Assembly (NCBI RefSeq): GCF_002929555.1
Contig: NZ_PJJP01000039.1
Span: forward strand, 372,001 to 436,000
DNA: 64,000 nt
Source of the DNA: Cryobacterium sp. N22
Lineage (GTDB): Bacteria; Actinomycetota; Actinomycetes; Actinomycetales; Microbacteriaceae
Direction: 5' to 3'
Shown: piece by piece, positions 1 through 12,121 of the stretch
How positions within the stretch are numbered: the stretch's first letter is position 1
Layout of the letters: the number at the start of each line of letters is the position of its first letter
Program-made: the position numbers and the translations under genes
The notes under the pieces: generated by a model
What the model was told of the DNA's origin: nothing
The model's input: only the letters and a program-made list of their open reading frames with translations
Databases searched by the model: none

Positions 1-17
1 GTGACGCTCCCGTGGCG

Positions 18-1217
18 TCAGGCATTGATCGTCGCGGAGTCGGCGGGAACCGGAACTGCAACGTCGTCGATCGGAGTGACCGGCACGGCACTGACGGTGC
101 GGTCGATGGTGCACTGGCCCAGCACCCGGGTGCCCACGTACACGACGGCGGTCTGGCCGGGCGCCACGCCGGTCAGCGGCTCGGTGGGGAGGATGCGCAG
201 CTCGGTGTGCGCCTCGGTCGGCGGGGTCGCGGTCGGGTCGGCGGGCACGCTGATGACCTGGGCCACGGCGGGCTCCGGGTCGGCGTGCGCACGGATCTGC
301 ACGTCGCAGGCGAATTCGATCTCGGGGTGCTCCGGGGCGCGTCCGGCCCAGGTGTACTTGGTGCCGGCGATCTCCTTGATCGCCAGGGCCTCCTTGGGCC
401 CCACCACCACCGTGTTGGACACCGGGCGCACCTCGAGCACGAACCGCGGCTTGCCGTCGGCGGCGGGGGTGCCGATCGAGAGACCCTTGCGCTGGCCCAC
501 GGTGAACGCCACGGCGCCCTCGTGCTGCCCGAGCTTGTTGCCCTCGCGGTCCAGGATGTCGCCGGTTTCCGGGGCGACCCGCTCGCCGAGCCAGCCGCGG
601 GTGTCACCGTCGGGGATGAAGCAGATGTCGTAGGAGTCGGGCTTGTTCGCCACCGAGAAGCCGCGCTCGGCGGCCTCGGCACGCACCTCGGCCTTGGACG
701 GCGTGTCGCCCAGCGGGAACATCGAGTGCGCGAGCTGCTCCTTGGTGAGCACGCCCAGCACGTAGGACTGGTCCTTGGCCCAGGCGCTGGCGCGGTGCAG
801 CTCCCGGTTGCCGTCGTCATCCGTCACGATCGAGGCGTAGTGGCCGGTGCAGACGGCGTCGAAGCCGAGCGCCAGGGCCTTCTCGAGCAGCGCGGCGAAT
901 TTGATCTTCTCGTTGCAGCGCATGCACGGGTTGGGGGTGCGGCCGGCGGCGTACTCGGCGATGAAGTCGTCGACGACGTCGAGCTTGAACCGTTCGGAGA
1001 AGTCCCACACGTAGTACGGGATGCCGATGATGTTCGCGGCCCGTTGGGCGTCCATCGAGTCCTCGACGGTGCAGCAGCCGCGGCTGCCGGTACGGAGCGT
1101 GCCGGGCATGCGACTCAGCGCCAGGTGAACCCCGACCACCTCGTGCCCTGCCTCGACCGCGCGGGCTGCGGCCACGGCGGAATCCACCCCACCGCTCATT
1201 GCTGCCAGAATCTTCAC
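18..1217 (-). CDS. mnmA: tRNA-uridine 2-sulfurtransferase MnmA
   Basis: MnmA adenylates the wobble uridine of Lys, Glu and Gln tRNAs with ATP and replaces its O2 by sulfur, using persulfide sulfur from a cysteine desulfurase. The 399-residue cytoplasmic protein starts with the PP-loop SGGVDS (residues 8-13); the catalytic cysteines are Cys98 in NPCMRC and Cys199 in DICF, and GHYA (125-128) is present. The GTG start gives the normal family N-terminus. A TACACT hexamer six bases upstream suggests a leaderless message. The desulfurase gene ends only 3 bases upstream, so sulfur donor and user are paired. Family assignment is firm; the next gene downstream is outside the window. Confidence 0.97.
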   Translation of the reverse strand: MKILAAMSGGVDSAVAAARAVEAGHEVVGVHLALSRMPGTLRTGSRGCCTVEDSMDAQRAANIIGIPYYVWDFSERFKLDVVDDFIAEYAAGRTPNPCMRCNEKIKFAALLEKALALGFDAVCTGHYASIVTDDDGNRELHRASAWAKDQSYVLGVLTKEQLAHSMFPLGDTPSKAEVRAEAAERGFSVANKPDSYDICFIPDGDTRGWLGERVAPETGDILDREGNKLGQHEGAVAFTVGQRKGLSIGTPAADGKPRFVLEVRPVSNTVVVGPKEALAIKEIAGTKYTWAGRAPEHPEIEFACDVQIRAHADPEPAVAQVISVPADPTATPPTEAHTELRILPTEPLTGVAPGQTAVVYVGTRVLGQCTIDRTVSAVPVTPIDDVAVPVPADSATINA

Positions 1218-1220
1218 TGG

Positions 1221-2429
1221 TTAAGTGTACGCACGCGGCGCCGTGTCGGCCATCCCCGCGCCGATCGCCTGCGCCCAGGCAGCCGGAAGGGCGCTGATCA
1301 GGGCATCGACGTCGGCCTGGGTCGAGGTGCGGCCCAGGGTGATCCGCAGGGCGCTGCGGGCCTCGGCTTCGCTCCGGCCCATGGCGCGCAGCACATGCGA
1401 GGGCTCGGGGATGCCGGCCTGGCAGGCGGATCCCGTGGAGACCGACACCCCGGCCACGTCGAGCAGGAACAGGAGCGAGTCACCCTCGCAGCCGGGGAAG
1501 GTGAAGTGGGCGTTGCCGCACAAACGCCCGGCCGGGTCGGGATCGCCGTTGTACACGGCGGACGGCACCGCGGACTGCACCCCGGCGATCACGGCGTCGC
1601 GCAACAGGCTGAGCCGCCGGTTCTCGGCCTCGAGGTCGGCCGTCATCGCGGTGGCCGCCACCGCGAACGACACCGCCGCCGCCACGTCCTGGGTGCCGCT
1701 GCGCACCTGGCGCTGTTGACCGCCGCCGTGGATCAGCGGCACGACCGTGGCCGTGCGGGACAGCACCAGGGCGCCGATGCCCACCGGCCCGCCGATCTTG
1801 TGCGCCGAAACGCTCAGGGCGGACACCCCGACGGCGTGCAAGGCGGCGAAGTCGATCGGCACGTGACCGTAGGCGGAGATGGCGTCCACGTGCACCGGGA
1901 TGCCGGCGGCCGCGGCGAGCGCCGCGACCTCCTCGACGGGCTGCAGGGTGCCCACCTCGTTGTTGGCGGCCAGCAGGGTGACCAGCGCCACATCCTCAGG
2001 GTTCTCAGCAATGGCAGCCTCGAGGGCGGCGAGGTCGATGCGACCCAGCGCGTCCAGCGGGATCCACTGCACCCGGGCGCCCTCCTGGTGCGCGAGCCAC
2101 TCCACGGTGTCGACGGTGGCGTGGTGCTCCCCGCCGGGCACCAGGATCCGGGTGCGCGGCGCCCGGGCCCAGTAGAGACCTTTGATGGCCAGATTCACCG
2201 ATTCGGTGCCGCTGCCGGTGAAGACGATCTCAATGGGGTCACTGTGCACGCTCGCGGCGACGCGTTCGCGGGCCTCCTCGAGCATCCGTTTGGCGTTCTG
2301 GCCCTGGCTGTGGATGGACGCCGGGTTGCCGACGACGGACATGGCTTCTGCGTAGGCCGTGATGGCGGCCGGCAGCATGGGTGCCGTCGCCGCGTGGTCG
2401 AGATACGCGTGGTCGAATTGCAGCGACAT
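1221..2429 (-). CDS. cysteine desulfurase (IscS/NifS family)
   Basis: A PLP enzyme that takes sulfur from cysteine as an enzyme-bound persulfide; here it probably feeds MnmA. From the chosen start it has 402 residues, with the PLP lysine at Lys211 (SAHKIGG) and the catalytic cysteine at Cys336 (STGSAC). A longer frame exists, but the ATG at 2429 has a strong AGGAGG seven bases upstream, so it is preferred. The segment usually reading DAVQA reads DAISA (182-186), putting Ser where the Gln that contacts PLP is expected. It ends 3 bases before mnmA. It is clearly of the desulfurase family; whether it is the general IscS or an MnmA-dedicated copy cannot be told. Confidence 0.95.
   Translation of the reverse strand: MSLQFDHAYLDHAATAPMLPAAITAYAEAMSVVGNPASIHSQGQNAKRMLEEARERVAASVHSDPIEIVFTGSGTESVNLAIKGLYWARAPRTRILVPGGEHHATVDTVEWLAHQEGARVQWIPLDALGRIDLAALEAAIAENPEDVALVTLLAANNEVGTLQPVEEVAALAAAAGIPVHVDAISAYGHVPIDFAALHAVGVSALSVSAHKIGGPVGIGALVLSRTATVVPLIHGGGQQRQVRSGTQDVAAAVSFAVAATAMTADLEAENRRLSLLRDAVIAGVQSAVPSAVYNGDPDPAGRLCGNAHFTFPGCEGDSLLFLLDVAGVSVSTGSACQAGIPEPSHVLRAMGRSEAEARSALRITLGRTSTQADVDALISALPAAWAQAIGAGMADTAPRAYT
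1224..1229 (-). promoter_or_regulatory. putative -10 of leaderless mnmA transcript
   Basis: TACACT followed by exactly 6 bases and the mnmA GTG. It fits the actinobacterial TANNNT -10 with transcription starting at the start codon, and it lies across the end of the upstream desulfurase gene, so mnmA may have its own promoter as well as operon read-through. Confidence 0.45.
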
Positions 2430-2505
2430 GTGCTCGCCTCCTGGCTGGTTCGGGCCCCATGGACGGGCCGGCGGGGGCTGGTCTTTATACACCGTCCGCA
2501 CTCAT

Positions 2506-2511
2506 TACTCT
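2506..2511 (+). promoter_or_regulatory. putative -10 of leaderless glgX transcript
   Basis: TACTCT with 7 bases to the glgX ATG at 2519. No Shine-Dalgarno sequence is visible before that ATG, which favours leaderless initiation. The 89-bp gap to the divergent desulfurase start must hold both promoters. Confidence 0.5.
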
Positions 2512-2518
2512 AGATCTC

Positions 2519-4576
2519 ATGACTTCAGCTGACTCCCTCCGTAATCTGGGCGTCCGCGCTACGAGCAATGGTGGGGAGCTCCGCGTCTGGTCGGAGCACG
2601 CGGAGTCGATCGAGCTGTGCATCTTCGACCACACCGACCCCAACTGGATCGTGCGCACCGTACCGATGGTGCGCGACGCCCACAACGTCTGGGTCGGCCG
2701 GTCCCGCACCCTCACCGCGGGACGCCGCTACGGCATCCGGGTCTCCGGCCCCGCCGGTCCCACGCACTCGTTCCACCCCGAGAAGACCCTGATCGACCCG
2801 TACGCGCGGGGACTGGCCCGGGTGGGCCCCGACCAGTGGCAGTCCACCATGGTCGACGGCGACTTCGACTGGGCCGGGTCGGTCAAGCCGAACACCCCGA
2901 TGGATCACACCGTCGTCTACGAGGCGCACGTGCGTGGCTTGAGCAAGCTCAGCCCGGCCATGCCGGTGGAACTCCGCGGCACCTACGCCGGGCTGGCCCA
3001 CGCGAGCACCATCGCGTACCTCAAGAACCTGGGCGTGACGGCCGTGGAACTGCTACCCGTGCAGTCCTTCGTCTCCGAACAGCGCCTGATCAAGCAGGGC
3101 CTGTCGAACTACTGGGGCTACAACACCCTCAACTTCTTCACCCCGCACGCCGACTATGCCACCCAGGCCGCCCAGGCCGAGGGGCCGGAGGCGGTGCTGC
3201 GCGAATTCAAGGGCATGGTCAAGCTGCTGCACGAGGCCGGCCTCGAGGTCATCCTCGACGTCGTCTACAACCACACCGCAGAAGAGGGCCCGGCGGGGCC
3301 GGTCACCAGCCTGCGCGGCATCGACAACGCCACCTACTACCGGCAGAACGCCAAGGGCCACTACATCGACGTCACCGGCTGTGGCAATACCGTCAACTTC
3401 GGCCACGAGGTGCCGATGCGGCTGGTGCTGGACTCCCTGCGGTACTGGGCCAACGAGCTGCAGATCGACGGGTTCAGGTTCGACCTCGCCGCGACCCTCG
3501 GCCGCGACGAGAACGTGCACTACACGCCGGACCACCCGCTGCTCACCGCCATCCGCGACGACCCGGACCTGGCCGGGGTGAAGCTCATCGCCGAACCCTG
3601 GGATGTGGGGATGGGCGGCTGGCAGACCGGCAACTTCCCGACCGGCTGGACCGAGTGGAACGACAGGTACCGCGACCGGATGCGCTCCTTCTGGCTCACC
3701 GACGTCGCCGCCGTGCGCAATCATTCCACCTCCGACAGCGGCATCGGCCGGTTCGCCTCCCGCCTGGCCGGGTCGGCGAACACCTTCTCGCTGGAGCGCG
3801 GCCCGGTCGCCTCGCTGAACTTCATCACCGCCCACGACGGTTTCACCATGGCCGACCTCACCGCGTACAACGTCAAGCACAACGTCGGCAACGGCGAAGC
3901 GAACCGGGACGGCACCGACGGGAACAACTCGTTCAACCACGGCGTCGAGGGTCCTACTCGCGACGTCACGGTGCTGCGAACCCGTCGGCGGGCGATGCGC
4001 AACCTGCTGGGCACCCTGCTGCTTTCCGCGGGCGTGCCGATGCTCACCGCCGGGGACGAGTTCGGTCGCAGCCAGCGCGGCAACAACAACGCGTACTGCC
4101 ACGACAGCGAGCTCACCTGGCTGGACTGGAACTTCGACGACTGGCAGCAGGACCTGCACCGGATCACCCGGCAGTTGCTCGCCCTGCGTCGGGAGAACCC
4201 GGCGCTGCGTCCGGTGCGCTTCGGCCGCCCGGGGTACACCACGCCCAGCGCCAGCCAGATGGACTGGTACAACGCCGCCGGGGCGTCTATGTCGGAGACC
4301 GACTGGAACTCCCCCCAGGAACGCACCCTGCAGTACCTCGCGGCGAGCACCCCCGAACACGAGGCGTTCAACCGCATCCTGCTGATCGTGCACGGCCTGG
4401 AGACCCCCGCCGAGGTCACGCTGCCCCTCCATTCCGGTGTCTCCAGTTACACGGTGCTCTGGGACTCCAGCCACGACGACATCCGCGAGGTGCAGAGTTC
4501 GCACATGCCGGGAGCCCGCCTCACCATGGGCGGAACCTCGATGCTGCTGCTGAGGGCCGAAGAAGCCCGGGCATGA
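2519..4576 (+). CDS. glgX: glycogen debranching enzyme GlgX
   Basis: Hydrolyses alpha-1,6 branch points of limit glycogen left by phosphorylase. The 685-residue protein has an N-terminal CBM48-like beta domain (about 1-115) and a GH13 barrel: DVVYNH (248-252), catalytic nucleophile Asp322 in GFRFDLA, and the acid/base Glu359 in IAEPWD. A longer frame runs back to 2381, but the homologous N-terminus starts at 2519, directly after a leaderless-type -10. It overlaps the following ybaK-type gene by ATGA. The neighbours glgP, glgE and glgB make this a glucan turnover locus. Confidence 0.95.
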   Translation: MTSADSLRNLGVRATSNGGELRVWSEHAESIELCIFDHTDPNWIVRTVPMVRDAHNVWVGRSRTLTAGRRYGIRVSGPAGPTHSFHPEKTLIDPYARGLARVGPDQWQSTMVDGDFDWAGSVKPNTPMDHTVVYEAHVRGLSKLSPAMPVELRGTYAGLAHASTIAYLKNLGVTAVELLPVQSFVSEQRLIKQGLSNYWGYNTLNFFTPHADYATQAAQAEGPEAVLREFKGMVKLLHEAGLEVILDVVYNHTAEEGPAGPVTSLRGIDNATYYRQNAKGHYIDVTGCGNTVNFGHEVPMRLVLDSLRYWANELQIDGFRFDLAATLGRDENVHYTPDHPLLTAIRDDPDLAGVKLIAEPWDVGMGGWQTGNFPTGWTEWNDRYRDRMRSFWLTDVAAVRNHSTSDSGIGRFASRLAGSANTFSLERGPVASLNFITAHDGFTMADLTAYNVKHNVGNGEANRDGTDGNNSFNHGVEGPTRDVTVLRTRRRAMRNLLGTLLLSAGVPMLTAGDEFGRSQRGNNNAYCHDSELTWLDWNFDDWQQDLHRITRQLLALRRENPALRPVRFGRPGYTTPSASQMDWYNAAGASMSETDWNSPQERTLQYLAASTPEHEAFNRILLIVHGLETPAEVTLPLHSGVSSYTVLWDSSHDDIREVQSSHMPGARLTMGGTSMLLLRAEEARA

Positions 4577-5067
4577 CCAAACCGGATGCCGGCGGTGGCA
4601 CACCGGCCACGGTGGCGCTGCAGCGCGCGGGCATCCGGTTCACCGCTCACCACTACCCTCACGACGCGGCGGTGGCCGGCTACGGCCTCGAGGCCGCGGA
4701 CAAGCTCGGGCTGGACCCCGACCGGGTGTTCAAGACCCTCCTCGCCGACGCCGACGGATCCCTCGTCGTGGCCATCGTGCCCGTCTCCGGTCAGCTCGAC
4801 CTCAAAGCCCTGGCTGCCGCAGTCGGCGCCAAGAAGGCCGTCATGGCCGACCCGAAGACCGCCGAGCGCAAGACCGGCTACGTCGTGGGCGGTATCAGCC
4901 CGATCGGGCAGAAGACCCGGCTGAGCACGGTGCTCGACGAGACGGCCGAGCTTTTCGACTCCGTCTTCGTTTCCGGCGGCCGCCGCGGCTTCGACCTCGA
5001 GGTCTCCCCCGGCGACCTCATCACCGTCACCGGCGCCATCCTGGCCGCAATCGGCCGGGACCGGTGA
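4573..5067 (+). CDS. ybaK: Cys-tRNA(Pro)/Cys-tRNA(Cys) deacylase, YbaK type
   Basis: A 164-residue YbaK/EbsC-type trans-editing protein, expected to hydrolyse Cys mischarged on tRNA(Pro). The sequence shows the typical order: HHYPHD near residue 28, the RVFKTL lysine motif, KKAVMADPKTAERKTGY with the catalytic-site lysine region, and GGISPIGQK. The ATG overlaps the glgX stop as ATGA, so it is translationally coupled to a glycogen gene although the functions are unrelated. It ends 9 bases before the convergent glgP stop with no room for a terminator. Function is inferred from family. Confidence 0.92.
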   Translation: MTKPDAGGGTPATVALQRAGIRFTAHHYPHDAAVAGYGLEAADKLGLDPDRVFKTLLADADGSLVVAIVPVSGQLDLKALAAAVGAKKAVMADPKTAERKTGYVVGGISPIGQKTRLSTVLDETAELFDSVFVSGGRRGFDLEVSPGDLITVTGAILAAIGRDR

Positions 5068-5076
5068 CGGAGCGGC

Positions 5077-7665
5077 TCAGCCGGCGACGGCCACCAGCCC
5101 CATTTCGGCGGCGCTGATCAGCAGGTCGTGGCGCGGTACGACCCGTACCGTGTAGCCGAAGCCGCCGGCCCTGTCGAGTTCGACGGTTCCGGTGAACAGG
5201 GTGGGCGCGCCGGGCGTCACGGTCTCGGTGGCGTCCTGCCCCAGGGCGTCGTTGATCGGCTCGAGGGCCTGGGTGCTGACGTCGGTGAGGTCGTCGCCGC
5301 CCGAGCTCCTGCCGTAGACGACCTGAACCGTCACGTCCTCCGGCGCGAGAGAGTTCAACTGCACGTGCGCGCGCAGGCGGAGTTCGTCGCCGACCTGCGG
5401 CACGGGGGCGACTCCGCCGGACTCCACGTGCTCGACGGCCACACCGGGCCATGCTCCCACGATGCGGGCCTTCCAGAGGGCCAGTTCGCGGGCCGCCCGG
5501 TAGTTGTGGGCCGACAGCCGGGCCGCGGAGGCGCCCGCGGGCCGGTACAGCTTCTCCACGTATTCGCGCACCATGCGGCCGGCGTTCAGCTCGGGCGAGA
5601 GCCCGGCCAGGGTGCGGCGGATGTTGGCGACCCAGCGTTCGGGCACGTCGTCGGCGTTGCGCTCGTAGAACGGCGGCGCCACCTGGTGCTCGATGAGCTC
5701 GTAGAGGGCCTCGGCTTCGAGGCGGTCACGTTCGGCGGAGTTGGTGCTCGCGTCGGCGGAGGGAATGGCCCATCCGTTCTGGCCGTCGAAGTACTCCGGC
5801 CACCAGCCGTCCAGGATCGACAGGTTGAGGGCACCGTTGAGGGCGGCCTTCATCCCGGAGGTGCCGCAGGCCTCGAGCGGGCGCAGCGGGTTGTTCAGCC
5901 ACACGTCGGTGCCCGGGTACATCAGCTGCGCCATGCCGATGTTGTAGTCGGGCAGGAACGCGATGCGGGTGCGGAGCTCAGGGTCGGCGGCGAACTGCAC
6001 GATCCGCTGGATCAGCCGCTTGCCCTCCTCGTCGGCGGGGTGCGACTTTCCGGCGATGACGATCTGCACGGGGTGGTCGGGGTGCAGCAGCAGGGCGCGC
6101 AGCCGCTCGGGGTCGTGCAGCATCAAGGTGAGGCGTTTGTAGGTGGGCACCCGGCGGGCGAAGCCGATGGTGAGCACGTTGGGGTCGAAGACCTGGTTGA
6201 TCCACGCCGGCACCAGGCCGCCCGGGTTCTGCACCAGCCAGGCCGCGCCGATCCGGCGACGGGCGTCCTCCACGAACTGCCGGCGCATATCGCCGCGCAC
6301 CTCCCAGAGGTCCTGGTCGCTCACCACCGGCGACGCCCAGTCGGCCGTGGACGTGTCGGTGGTGCCGAGCCGGTTCGCGGCGAGGGCCTTGAGCGCCGGG
6401 TCGGTCCAGGTGGGCGCGTGCACCCCGTTGGTGATCGACGTGATCGGCACCTCGCTGGCGTCGAAGCCCGGCCAGAGGCCGCTGAACATGCGCCGGCTGA
6501 CCTCGCCGTGCAGCTTTGAGACGCCGTTGGCGTGCTGTCCCAGCCGCAGGCCCATGATGGCCATGTTGAAAACGTCAGGTGAGCCGCCCGGGTAGCTCTC
6601 GGCTCCCAGGCCCAGCAGGTCGTCCACGGCCACACCGGGCAGCAGGTCGGTCTCGAAGTAGCGGCGCACCAGGGAGGTCTCGAACCTGTCGATGCCCGCC
6701 GCCACCGGGGTGTGCGTGGTGAAAATGGTGCCGGCGCGGGCCACCTGCAACGCCTCGGCGAAGCTCAGGCCCTCACCGATGAGGCTGGAGATGCGTTCGA
6801 GGCCGAGGAATCCGGCGTGTCCCTCGTTGGTGTGGAACACCTCGGGCTCGTCACGGCCGTTGAGGTTGCTCCACAGGCGTACGGCACGGGCGCCGCCGAT
6901 GCCGAGCAGCAGTTCCTGCAGCAGGCGGTGTTCGCCGCCGCCGCCGTAGAGCCTGTCGGTCACCTGGCGCAGCTCGTCGGTGTTCTCCGGGATGTCGGTG
7001 TCGAGCATCAGCAGACGGATGCGGCCGACCCTGGCCTCCCAGACCCTGGCGTGCAGGGTGCGGTCGTCCGGCAGCGCGAGGGACACCTGCACGGGCGAGC
7101 CGTCCGCGCGGCGCAGCACGGACAGGGGCAGACCGTCGGGGTCGAGCAGCGGGTAGCTTTCCAGCTGCCAACCGTCGGTGGAGATCGCCTGGCTGAAGTA
7201 GCCGGCCTTGTAGAACAGGCCGACGCCCACGAGCGGGACACCCAGGTCCGAGGCGCTCTTGAGGTGGTCGCCGGCCAGGATTCCGAGGCCGCCGGAGTAC
7301 TGCGGCAGCGCGGCGGCGATGCCGAACTCGGGCGAGAAGTAGGCGATCGACGCCGGCTTGGGCCCGTTCAGGCCCTGATACCAGCGCGGTTCGTTGAGGT
7401 AGGCGCGCAGGTCGTCGCGCACCACGTTGACGCCGGCGACGTAGTCGCGGTCCAGCGCGAGTTCCGCCAGGCGGGCCGAGTCGACGGCGCCGAGGAGGGC
7501 GACGGGGTCCGTGCCGATGCTCCGCCACAGCTCCGGGGCGATGTGCTCGAAGAGCTGCCGGGTGGGCTCATGCCAGGACCAGCGCAAATTGCCGGCCAGC
7601 TCGTCGAGCGCGGCAAGCGACTCTGGCAGGACTGCACGGACGGTAAATTTACGGATCGCCTTCAC
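5077..7665 (-). CDS. glgP: alpha-glucan (glycogen/maltodextrin) phosphorylase
   Basis: Releases glucose-1-phosphate from the non-reducing ends of alpha-1,4-glucans with inorganic phosphate and PLP. It has 862 residues from the GTG at 7665, which yields the actinobacterial N-terminus MKAIRKFTVRAVLPE; the frame extends a further 10 codons upstream without support. The DUF3417-like N-terminal region (NLRWSWH near residue 30) marks the short alpha-glucan phosphorylase class. The PLP lysine is about Lys606 in GTSGMKA. A TAAAGT hexamer lies 7 bases before the GTG, with an overlapping AAGG. It faces ybaK tail to tail and glgE head to head. Confidence 0.94.
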   Translation of the reverse strand: MKAIRKFTVRAVLPESLAALDELAGNLRWSWHEPTRQLFEHIAPELWRSIGTDPVALLGAVDSARLAELALDRDYVAGVNVVRDDLRAYLNEPRWYQGLNGPKPASIAYFSPEFGIAAALPQYSGGLGILAGDHLKSASDLGVPLVGVGLFYKAGYFSQAISTDGWQLESYPLLDPDGLPLSVLRRADGSPVQVSLALPDDRTLHARVWEARVGRIRLLMLDTDIPENTDELRQVTDRLYGGGGEHRLLQELLLGIGGARAVRLWSNLNGRDEPEVFHTNEGHAGFLGLERISSLIGEGLSFAEALQVARAGTIFTTHTPVAAGIDRFETSLVRRYFETDLLPGVAVDDLLGLGAESYPGGSPDVFNMAIMGLRLGQHANGVSKLHGEVSRRMFSGLWPGFDASEVPITSITNGVHAPTWTDPALKALAANRLGTTDTSTADWASPVVSDQDLWEVRGDMRRQFVEDARRRIGAAWLVQNPGGLVPAWINQVFDPNVLTIGFARRVPTYKRLTLMLHDPERLRALLLHPDHPVQIVIAGKSHPADEEGKRLIQRIVQFAADPELRTRIAFLPDYNIGMAQLMYPGTDVWLNNPLRPLEACGTSGMKAALNGALNLSILDGWWPEYFDGQNGWAIPSADASTNSAERDRLEAEALYELIEHQVAPPFYERNADDVPERWVANIRRTLAGLSPELNAGRMVREYVEKLYRPAGASAARLSAHNYRAARELALWKARIVGAWPGVAVEHVESGGVAPVPQVGDELRLRAHVQLNSLAPEDVTVQVVYGRSSGGDDLTDVSTQALEPINDALGQDATETVTPGAPTLFTGTVELDRAGGFGYTVRVVPRHDLLISAAEMGLVAVAG

Positions 7666-7672
7666 GAACCTT

Positions 7673-7678
7673 ACTTTA
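7673..7678 (-). promoter_or_regulatory. putative -10 of leaderless glgP transcript
   Basis: TAAAGT with 7 bases to the preferred GTG at 7665. The close AAGG could alternatively serve as a weak ribosome site, so the leaderless reading is not exclusive. Confidence 0.4.
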
Positions 7679-7745
7679 GGGCGCGACGCGCCCACTGGGT
7701 AACGTCCGACGCGCGTGTGACCACCGGTTCGGCCCCCGTTCGCGC

Positions 7746-7751
7746 TACGGT
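7746..7751 (+). promoter_or_regulatory. putative -10 of leaderless glgE transcript
   Basis: TACGGT, then 6 bases, then the glgE GTG at 7758. No Shine-Dalgarno sequence precedes the start. The 92-bp gap to glgP carries the two divergent promoters. Confidence 0.5.
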
Positions 7752-7757
7752 CGTCTT

Positions 7758-9832
7758 GTGGCTAAGACACCAAAACGAACCGGTACCGCCCTCTCAACGC
7801 CGAGCACCGCGGATGTTCCGACCAAAGTCGGTCGAATCCCCGTCCTCGACCTGTCCCCGCAGCTGAACGACAATCTCTGGCCGGCGAAGGCTTTCGCCGG
7901 CGAGGTCGTGCCGTTCGGTGCGACCGCCTTCAGGGAGGGGCACGACGCGATCGGCGTGATGCTGCATCTCACGGCGCCGGACGGCACCGCGTCCCAGCAT
8001 CCGATGCGCCCCGGCGCCCCGGGCACCGACAGGTACGAAACCCTCGTGCGACTGGACCTGCAGGGCTCGTACACCTACAGGGTGCGCGCCTACGCGGATG
8101 ACTTCGCCACCTGGGTGCACAACGCCGCGATCAAGATCCCCGCCGGCGTCGACGTCGAGCTGATGTTCCTGATCGGTTCGACGCTGCTGGCCTCCGCCGG
8201 CAGGGACCTCAAGCGTCCCGCCGTCGAACGCCGGCTGTTCGCGGGCGCTTCCAAGACCCTGGCCAACCCCAAGCTTGGGCTCGAGGCCCGGCTGGCCGTC
8301 GTCACCGATCCCGCCCTGGCCGCCGCCGCGGCGGTGCGCCCCCTCGCCAGCCTCGACTCGTTCTCCGCCGAGCGCACCGTGCGGGTCGAACGCACCCGCG
8401 CCGGCGTCGGCTCCTGGTACGAGTTCTTCCCCCGTTCGGAGGGCGCCGTGAGACTGGACGACGGCAGCTGGCAGAGCGGTACCTTCCGCACCGCGGCCGC
8501 GCGCCTGCCCGGCGTCGCCGCGATGGGCTTCGACGTGCTCTACCTGCCGCCGATCCACCCCATCGGCCGGTCCTTCCGCAAGGGCCCGAACAACACCCTC
8601 GACGCCGGTGAGAACGATCCCGGCTCGCCGTGGGCGATCGGCTCGGCGGCCGGCGGCCACGACGCCATCCACCCCGAGTTGGGCACGATCGACGACTTCA
8701 GCTTCTTCCTCGACGCGGCCCGCGCCGAGGGCGTCGAGGTCGCCATCGACCTGGCCCTGCAGGCCTCGCCGGACCACCCCTGGGTCACCGAGCACCCGGA
8801 GTGGTTCACCACGCTGCCCGACGGCACCATCGCCTACGCCGAGAACCCGCCCAAGAAGTACCAGGACATCTATCCGATCAACTTCGACAACGATCCGGCC
8901 GGCATCCGTGCCGAGGTGCTGCGCCTGGTGCGCTACTGGGTCAAGGTGGGCGTGAACATCTTCCGGGTCGACAATCCGCACACCAAGCCGTTGGACTTCT
9001 GGGAGTGGCTGATCGGCACCATCAACCGGGAATCGCCCGACGTGGTGTTCCTTGCCGAGGCGTTCACCCGGCCGGCGCTGCTGCAGGGCCTGGCCAAGGT
9101 CGGCTTCCAGCAGTCGTACACCTACTTCACCTGGCGCAACACCAAGGAAGAGCTCGAGGAGTTCTTCGACGGCCTCGCGCACGACACCGCTGATTTCCTG
9201 CGCCCGAACCTGTTCGTGAACACCCCCGACATCCTCTCCGAGTACCTGCAGTTCGGCGGGCCTGCCGCGTTCAAGATCCGTGCGGCCCTGGCCGCCACGG
9301 CGGCGCCCACCTGGGGCCTGTACGCGGGCTTCGAACTGTACGAGAGCGTCGCCCGTCCCGGTGCTGAAGAGAACATCGACAACGAGAAGTACGAGCTCCG
9401 GCCCCGCGACTTCGCGAAGGCCGAGGCGCTCGGCAGGTCGCTGGCGCCGTTCCTCGCCCGGTTGGGCCGTATCCGTGCCGCCCACCCCGCCCTGCGCCAG
9501 CTGCGCAACCTCGACATCCACGCCAGCGACGACGACTCGATTCTCGTCTACAGCAAGTACCTGTCCGGTGAGTTCACCGACGACGGTCGCACCGACGCGT
9601 TGATCATCGTCGCCAACGTCGACCCGCACTCGGTGCGCGAGACCGTGGTGCACCTGGATGTGACCAGGTTCGGCCTCCCCCTCGGCTCGCATTTCGAGGT
9701 CGAGGATCTCATCACCGGCGCCGTGTGGACCTGGTCCGCGGACAACTTCGTGCGCCTGGACGCCTTCACCGAACCGGTGCACATCCTGCACGTGCGGATC
9801 CCACAGGTACCGAACCAGAACGGACTGGCCGA

Positions 9833-9836
<4 letters not shown>
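7758..9836 (+). CDS. glgE: alpha-1,4-glucan:maltose-1-phosphate maltosyltransferase GlgE
   Basis: GlgE extends alpha-1,4-glucans by two glucose units from alpha-maltose-1-phosphate. The 692-residue protein has an N-terminal beta domain carrying the family stretch PVLDLSPQL, a GH13_3 barrel, the nucleophile Asp405 in [10 protein letters not shown] and the acid/base Glu434 in FLAEAF. The 29-residue spacing of the two matches that known for characterised GlgE. It overlaps glgB by ATGA, the arrangement seen in mycobacteria. The enzymes that make the donor (TreS with a maltokinase, or GlgM) are not in the window. Confidence 0.95.
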
Positions 9837-12049
<2,213 letters not shown>

Positions 12050-12054
12050 CCACA

Positions 12055-12110
12055 CGAAAGCGCCCGTGCGGTCGCCTCAGTCTCCTGAGGTCGCCACACG
12101 GGCGCTTTCG
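12055..12110. terminator. bidirectional terminator between glgB and the co-chaperone gene
   Basis: Long hairpin: arm starting CGAAAGCGCCCGTG, second arm ending CACGGGCGCTTTCG, with an inner CCTCAG/CTGAGG pair and a short TCTC loop. It sits between two convergent stops, so it can end both transcripts. Confidence 0.8.
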
Positions 12111-12121
12111 CGTACCCGCTG

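Noticed and set aside
12..2513. Very long plus-strand open frame opposite mnmA and the desulfurase
   Set aside because: Gly/His/Arg-rich translation with no domain, exactly antisense to two clear genes; a product of high G+C codon bias.
7794..9791. 665-codon frame opposite glgE
   Set aside because: Shadow frame: antisense of a conserved GH13 gene with atypical composition and no ribosome site.
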